10,767 nt of DNA from CAYOVG01 sp964407285 (GTDB lineage: Bacteria > Desulfobacterota > Syntrophobacteria > Syntrophobacterales > Syntrophobacteraceae), in the NCBI GenBank assembly GCA_964407285.1, contig CAYOVG010000253.1, positions 1 to 10,767 of the forward strand, given 5' to 3'. Position numbers and translations under genes: made by a program. Below the pieces are notes generated by a model. It saw only the letters and a list, made by a program, of their open reading frames with translations. It did not search any database and was not told the DNA's origin. Positions 6,885 through 10,767 of this stretch are shown here, in pieces; position 1 is the first letter of the stretch, and the number at the start of each line of letters is the position of its first letter.

Positions 6885-7433
6885 CTATTCCTCCACAACT
6901 GTCTCTTCGAAGGCGCGCATGCAGGCCTTGATGTTTTTTTCGGCGATGGGGCCGAAACGGTGCTCGATGGGGGCGCGCAGGGCGTCCATGCCGATCAGGC
7001 TCGACGCCTTGACGAGAGCGCCCAGCATGGTCGTGTTGGTGATGGGCACGCGCATGGTTTCCATGGCGATCTTGCCGGCGTCCACGACGGCCAGGCGAGC
7101 CTTGATGCCCGTGTCCTTGCGGACTTCCGCCACGCTCTTCTTGGTGTTCAGTACTATGAGGCCGCCCTGTTTGAGCCCCGCCTCGACGTTTACGATCTGG
7201 AGCAGGGTGGGGTCGAGCACCACCACGATATCCGGCTCGTAGACCTTTTCTCTCGTACGGATAGGAGTGTCGCTCACCCGCACGAAGGCCATGACGGGGG
7301 CGCCGCGCCGTTCCGGCCCGAAGCTGGGAAAGGCCTGCGCGTATTTACCTTGCTCGATGGCAGCCAGCGCCGTGAGTTCGGCCGAGGTCACGCCGCCTTG
7401 TCCCCCCCTCCCATGAAAACGAATTTCTACCAT
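6885..7433 (-). CDS. porG: Pyruvate:ferredoxin oxidoreductase gamma subunit
   Basis: 182 aa from ATG 7433, chosen because GGAGA sits 8 nt upstream and the family begins right at this point (MVEIRFHGRGGQGG); the frame stays open 27 codons further upstream to 7514. Family signatures are GRGGQGG (8-14), SFGPERRGAP (37-46) and NTTMLGAL (133-140), all typical of the gamma domain of 2-oxoacid:ferredoxin oxidoreductases, which helps form the CoA-binding and structural core. It is the first gene of the por operon. No convincing promoter could be placed upstream; CTGACA at 7493-7498 (minus) has only weak -10 partners. Confidence 0.95.
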   Translation of the reverse strand: MVEIRFHGRGGQGGVTSAELTALAAIEQGKYAQAFPSFGPERRGAPVMAFVRVSDTPIRTREKVYEPDIVVVLDPTLLQIVNVEAGLKQGGLIVLNTKKSVAEVRKDTGIKARLAVVDAGKIAMETMRVPITNTTMLGALVKASSLIGMDALRAPIEHRFGPIAEKNIKACMRAFEETVVEE

Positions 7434-7964
7434 TTGCTGTTTCTCCGCAATGAGTTCCAATCCATTAAAATAAGTCACAATCCAAACTGTTTTGTCAGCC
7501 AGGGAGCCTTGCAAAGCTATCTTTCGCTATTTCAAGTATATACTCATCAACACGTTGGTTTCGGCGATTCCACGCTGCACTGAGGGGCAGGTGAAAAATT
7601 TCTTGAGTATAGCCATGTGGTTTTACGGAGGTCAACATCGATTTTGCTGAATTTCGGGGGAGAATTGACGAATATTTCGGTTTGAACGGCGGCGGGCGCG
7701 CGGGGAAGATCGTTGGAGATCGGGATATCCCGTGGATGGCCGGGAGGGTCGGGGACCCGGCGCTGGAGCCCGGAGCCCCTCGTACGCCTCTGACGGCTTT
7801 TATATGACGCCGGCAGATAAGGCCTTCAGTATGTCTCGACATTGTCCCGCTGTCCGGTTAAATTTTGGAAGCCGGTCTTGAACGGCTGTTTCACGGGGGA
7901 CGGACCGCCCGTTTTGACGGCGAGCCGTTACAAATCCTGCAGCTGGATGTAGGGATGAAGTGTT
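7434..7964. other. Divergent intergenic region between porG and the unknown operon
   Basis: This 531-base region should carry the promoters of two divergent transcripts. Visible elements are AT-rich sequence just upstream of porG (7455-7500), the palindrome AGTATATACT (7535-7544), the 12-bp palindrome CGGGATATCCCG (7721-7732), a GC-rich stretch around 7685-7790 and a possible plus-strand promoter at 7836-7863. In the plus-strand leader, AACGGCT (7881-7887) can pair with AGCCGTT (7923-7929), enclosing a smaller ACGGG/CCCGT stem (7893-7897 with 7908-7912). A minus-strand open frame (7495-7842) has a low-complexity, unconvincing protein and is not called. Confidence 0.45.
7836..7863 (+). promoter_or_regulatory. 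Possible promoter of the three-gene unknown operon
   Basis: TCGACA (7836-7841) and TTAAAT (7858-7863) are 16 bases apart. They would start a transcript near 7870 with about 95 bases of leader before the ATG at 7965. The -10 match is only fair. Confidence 0.3.
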
Positions 7965-8951
7965 ATGATAAAAGTCGATCATGCAGGCCAGGGGCGAGGG
8001 CCGATCTCGCAAAAGGTCATCGCCGGTGTCAGGAAAGCGCGGAAGAGAAAGGTGGTTGACCTGTCTCAGTTCAAGGAATCCCGGCTCGATGCGGAGAACC
8101 TGGATAAAACCGTCATCACCGGGAAGGAAATGGCGCACCTCGATCCGGTGCATGCGGTTTATGTGTACGCTCAGAACAAGATGTCCGTGGTGGTTGAGCA
8201 GTTGAGCGAGCTTCCGGAGCTTTCCAGACTTGCAGACCCCGTCGCCGACGCCCAGGATGAGTACATGCCTTCGTATCCTCCGATGAGTCCCCTGACGACC
8301 TCATACTTTACGTGCTGGGCTTTTTTCGACCTGGCTGCGGGAGTCAAGCGGGAGACCTTCGGCGCCGTCACCATCGATCTGTGCCGCGTGATGGGAGTGG
8401 ATGAGAGTCTGATAACGCTTTTTGAGCGTCTGCAGGCATCCCGTATGGGGTTTTACGTGGTCGAAGAGGTCTCCGGCAGGTATGTCCGCCTGCGGGAGAT
8501 GGTGACCGGGAAGAGAGCGACGGCCATATCGCCGAGCGGTTACATGGGGAAGGCCGGTCAGATATGGTACGCCAGGGTATTGCCCGAGCCTTTTCCGGAT
8601 TTGCGCTACGGCTACGGGGTCGTGTTTACGACGCCGTACGTCACGGTTGAAATCGACGAAAACGACAGAATCGTTTCTTCCAGCGAGAGGAAGTGGATGG
8701 ACTTTTTCGACAGGAACCTTCCCGTGACCGACTTGAAGGACCCGACTCTCGCCTATGAGGACTTCATGAAGCACGGCCTGAGCAGGCGGCGGATGAACTA
8801 CAGCCGTCCGGGCATGTGCTGCTGGAATGAGTATGTTTTTCAAGCATACGTGAACCACCGGGATGACATGATCCTGTTGGCGGGGTACCCGGATATTCCT
8901 CTAAGCATGCCTCACTCCAAAGAGAGCACCAGGATGCGGGGCGAAATCTGA
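7965..8951 (+). CDS. Protein of unknown function, first gene of a three-gene plus-strand cluster
   Basis: 328 aa from ATG 7965, with AGGGATG a short distance upstream. I do not recognise a named family. There is no signal peptide or membrane segment, so it is probably cytoplasmic. The N-terminus is basic (VRKARKRK, 22-29). The central part has conserved-looking blocks: PLTTSYFTCWAFFDL (109-123), ETFG (130-133), SRMGFYVVEE (159-168), RLREMVTG (175-182), SPSGYMGKAGQIWYARVLPEP (189-209 region) and VVFTTPYV (219-226). The 'TG...PSGY.GK.G..W..R' pattern resembles an uncharacterised widespread bacterial family I cannot name. C285 and C286 are adjacent (RPGMCCWNE). Codon usage looks genuine and it precedes two unknown genes by 55 and then 19 bases. 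Confidence 0.85.
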   Translation: MIKVDHAGQGRGPISQKVIAGVRKARKRKVVDLSQFKESRLDAENLDKTVITGKEMAHLDPVHAVYVYAQNKMSVVVEQLSELPELSRLADPVADAQDEYMPSYPPMSPLTTSYFTCWAFFDLAAGVKRETFGAVTIDLCRVMGVDESLITLFERLQASRMGFYVVEEVSGRYVRLREMVTGKRATAISPSGYMGKAGQIWYARVLPEPFPDLRYGYGVVFTTPYVTVEIDENDRIVSSSERKWMDFFDRNLPVTDLKDPTLAYEDFMKHGLSRRRMNYSRPGMCCWNEYVFQAYVNHRDDMILLAGYPDIPLSMPHSKESTRMRGEI

Positions 8952-9006
8952 CCCGGTGGCCGACTGCTCGCTCTCTACTGCTCACCGGAAACGGAAAGGA
9001 GAAGAA

Positions 9007-9417
9007 ATGCCGGCGAAAAAACAATGGGTTTACAGTCCGCCACGGGCAAGCAAGCCGAAAGCGCCCGAGCGCGTCAAGGCGGAAGTGCAGGCCAGGGCCG
9101 ACGAACTGGTGGAAACATTCCTGAAGCCGAACTTCGTGAAGGAGCCGCCGGAGGATGTCCGGTGGAACTATGTTGTCGATATCTATACAAAATGGTATCG
9201 AAACTACCTGTACTTCGGCGCAAAGTACCACTCCCGCTCCGAGAACAGGATTGCCGACTACTTCGAGGTGAAATTCACGAGGTTGGAGTATACGGGAGAC
9301 AACCGCTTCAGTGTGGCTTATATGAGACATACCGAGAAGTGGCAGGAGATTTACTTCGATTTATCGCTGGATGAGTGCCTGGAGAGGATCAGGGAAGATC
9401 CTTTCCTGCAACCTTGA
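9007..9417 (+). CDS. Small conserved-looking protein of unknown function
   Basis: 136 aa from ATG 9007, preceded by AAGGAG at good spacing; an in-frame GTG at 8956 lacks such a site. The protein is soluble and starts with a Lys/Pro-rich segment. It then has a predicted helix (ERVKAEVQARADELVETFLKP, within residues 21-41) and a strikingly aromatic block: WNYVVDIYTKWYRNYLYFGAKY lies in 53-74. Next come FEVKFTRLEYTG (86-97), VAYMRHTEKWQEIY (103-116) and the ending LDECLERIREDPFLQP. The alternation of aromatic and basic residues suggests a compact alpha-beta domain, possibly binding nucleic acid or another protein. That is a guess; I recognise no named family. It lies 55 bases after the 328-aa gene and 19 before the next. 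Confidence 0.85.
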   Translation: MPAKKQWVYSPPRASKPKAPERVKAEVQARADELVETFLKPNFVKEPPEDVRWNYVVDIYTKWYRNYLYFGAKYHSRSENRIADYFEVKFTRLEYTGDNRFSVAYMRHTEKWQEIYFDLSLDECLERIREDPFLQP

Positions 9418-9436
9418 TCCCTAAGAGAGGTCCGTT

Positions 9437-10045
9437 ATGCCGATTCAGCACACGAACAGACGAGGAAGGACGTACTACCTGCATAAAGGGCAGAGCAGTA
9501 AGGGAAATCCGAGATATACCTTCTCGACGAAAACAGAGGGAGAACTGGTCGAGGAGATTCCGGAGGGCTACGAGATCTATGAGAACCCGAACGGGCGGAT
9601 GTTCCTGCGCAGAGTGCAGCCCAACTTCATCCATGATTCCGAGAAAGCCGTTGTGGACAGCCTGCTCGAGGACTTGAAGGGGCCGCTTCGCTTTCTCTCG
9701 GAAGTCAAGGGGAAAACCATCATAGTCTACGAATCGGTTGAAAATGTCGGGATGATCGAAGAGACTTTCCGGCGATTCTCTCTCAGGGGAAAGAAGGACA
9801 TTGAGGAGATGATCCATTCGGTGATCCGGTTCACCCCGGTCATGAGATTCACCCTGAAAGACGAGGAGAAGAGGAGTTTCCTCGTTGAGAGAAAAATCAC
9901 CTATTTCGAAATGGCCGACAGCGACATCGGACCGGCTGACGAATGGGAGGAACTGGCCGGCCCCGAAAAACTTCAGACGCTGGTTGACAGGTACCTGGAG
10001 CGGTTCCTTAGGAAGTCGATGAAGGCATTGGAGCGCCTGTTCTGA
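9437..10045 (+). CDS. Protein of unknown function, third gene of the cluster
   Basis: 202 aa from ATG 9437, with AGAGAGG placed upstream in the 19-base gap after the previous gene. The first 60 residues form a distinct beta-rich block: RGRTYYLHKG (10-19), NPRYTFSTK (24-32), then EEIPEGYEIYENPNGRMFLRR (39-59 region). This looks like a small domain seen at the start of various bacterial hypothetical proteins, though I cannot name it. The rest (about 65-202) is charged and mostly helical, with ESVENVGMIEETFRRF (99-114) and a basic C-terminal helix (DRYLERFLRKSMKALERLF). There is no signal peptide or membrane segment. No catalytic residues can be named. Position and spacing imply co-expression with the two genes upstream. 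Confidence 0.85.
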   Translation: MPIQHTNRRGRTYYLHKGQSSKGNPRYTFSTKTEGELVEEIPEGYEIYENPNGRMFLRRVQPNFIHDSEKAVVDSLLEDLKGPLRFLSEVKGKTIIVYESVENVGMIEETFRRFSLRGKKDIEEMIHSVIRFTPVMRFTLKDEEKRSFLVERKITYFEMADSDIGPADEWEELAGPEKLQTLVDRYLERFLRKSMKALERLF

Positions 10046-10139
10046 CTTGACGGTCTGTTTTGACCTTGCGTCCAGTACCGGGCAGCTTGCATCCGACAGT
10101 TTTGATGATCTCCCCATATAAAGAGTGAATCGCCGTCTT

Positions 10140-10160
10140 CCGGCCGGACTCATCGGCCGG
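10140..10160 (+). terminator. Hairpin after the unknown operon, possible terminator
   Basis: CCGGCCG (10140-10146) and CGGCCGG (10154-10160) form a 7-bp GC stem with a 7-nt loop, 95 bases after the stop of the 202-aa gene. It is followed by TTCCCCCC, not a T-run, so it is at best a weak terminator. The rest of 10046-10335 shows no gene. Confidence 0.3.
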
Positions 10161-10335
10161 TTCCCCCCTTCCTCGTAAGAAAGCTAACCTGAGATACACT
10201 CTCCGCCTCGATCCACGCCTCAAACGCCGAACCGAAAGCGAATCGACGAACCTGCCGAGGACAAAGGGTCTTCAAGCCGCACATATGTAGTGGCGCACAT
10301 TCATCGGAGTCCATGCTCAGGGCTGCCTACCGGGG

Positions 10336-10767
10336 TCACCAAGGGGGTGCCGGCTCATTCTCCGGGACCATGGATGCGTGCCGCAGTTTCCACATTCCCG
10401 GTACGGTGCCCAACCGGGGCATGGGGAAGGGCAGGCGAACCCTCGGGCTCATGGCGTCCATACCCATCCTGCGAAAGAGAAACGTCGCCGGTTGCAGGCT
10501 TGCGATGCGCGCATCCGCCTGCCGGATCAGCTTCAGCCTCATCGGCTCCATCGCTTCAGCTTCCCTCAGGAGTCGAATCACCTCCGGGTCCTCGCACCAG
10601 GAAATCCATGCCTGTAGACTCTCCAGGGTGCGAGGACCCCTGACACACCACGTGTCCGTCAGCGCTGCCTGGAACTCTCCGTTCCCGCGATAACTCCCGG
10701 CAATCCGATCCATGGGGAGGTAGCGCAGACGGACTTTGATACCCACGCCGTTCCAGGCCAGACGGAG
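10336..10767 (-). CDS. Unknown protein, 5' end outside the window
   Basis: An open minus-strand frame runs from the right window edge to a TGA at 10336-10338 (143 codons visible). An internal GTG at 10746 could be a start, but the frame is open through the edge, so the gene probably begins beyond it. The protein looks natural: WISWCEDPEVIRLLREAEAM is followed by a charged helix (RLKLIRQADARIASL) and then a Pro/Arg-rich C-terminus (SPRVRLPFPMPRLG). There are two cysteines (WCVRG and SWCEDP). No family is recognised. The plus-strand frames over the same bases are less protein-like. It converges with the three-gene plus-strand cluster. Confidence 0.55.
   Translation of the reverse strand, partial: LRLAWNGVGIKVRLRYLPMDRIAGSYRGNGEFQAALTDTWCVRGPRTLESLQAWISWCEDPEVIRLLREAEAMEPMRLKLIRQADARIASLQPATFLFRRMGMDAMSPRVRLPFPMPRLGTVPGMWKLRHASMVPENEPAPPW

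Noticed and set aside
7465..7498. CTGACA with AT-rich -10 candidates as the por promoter
   Set aside because: At 17-18 base spacing the -10 matches only about 3 of 6 consensus positions; better matches need spacing of 19-20. Too weak to call.
5457..7583. Plus-strand open frame of 708 codons
   Set aside because: It lies opposite porA, porD and porG and gives a His/Arg/Gly-rich protein with no family features. It is a high-GC antisense shadow.
7495..7842. Minus-strand open frame upstream of porG (115 codons)
   Set aside because: No good start site, low-complexity Pro/Arg/Ser-rich N-terminus and no recognisable motif. It crosses the region expected to hold promoters.

Overview
The window is about 10.8 kb of high-GC bacterial chromosome. 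Its best-defined content is a four-gene operon for an archaeal-type (multi-subunit) pyruvate:ferredoxin oxidoreductase, and the other genes are short, strand-switching and mostly of unknown function. The four-subunit POR, the many Fe-S proteins and the general style suggest an anaerobe, plausibly a deltaproteobacterium (Desulfobacterota, syntroph or sulfate-reducer type). That placement is inference; no phylogenetic marker other than a tRNA is present.

Layout. Positions 1-2520 are mostly decayed DNA. Two fragments of the same phytoene-desaturase-like C-terminus (1-108 and about 2278-2448, both minus strand) flank one intact plus-strand gene, a predicted lipoprotein with a beta-propeller-like body (586-1554). 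Positions 2521-2683 hold a compact minus-strand tRNA-Asn(GUU) gene with a good promoter and a rho-independent terminator. Positions 2767-2869 hold two GC-rich hairpins at the 3' end of the POR operon.

Positions 2895-7433 (minus strand) are the operon, transcribed porG - porD - porA - porB. PorG, PorD and PorA are ordinary. PorB is not: a complete GltD/NfnB-like FAD/NAD(P)-binding Fe-S module of roughly 480 residues sits inside it, between the TPP-binding core and what looks like the normal PorB C-terminal tail. This suggests a pyruvate oxidoreductase with a built-in NAD(P)H electron port. It is the most unusual item in the window.

Positions 7965-10045 (plus strand, divergent from the por operon) carry three consecutive genes of unknown function (328, 136 and 202 aa), each with a good ribosome-binding site and probably co-transcribed. 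At the right edge an incomplete minus-strand gene of unknown function runs out of the window.

No CRISPR array, rRNA, intact transposase or integrase was seen.
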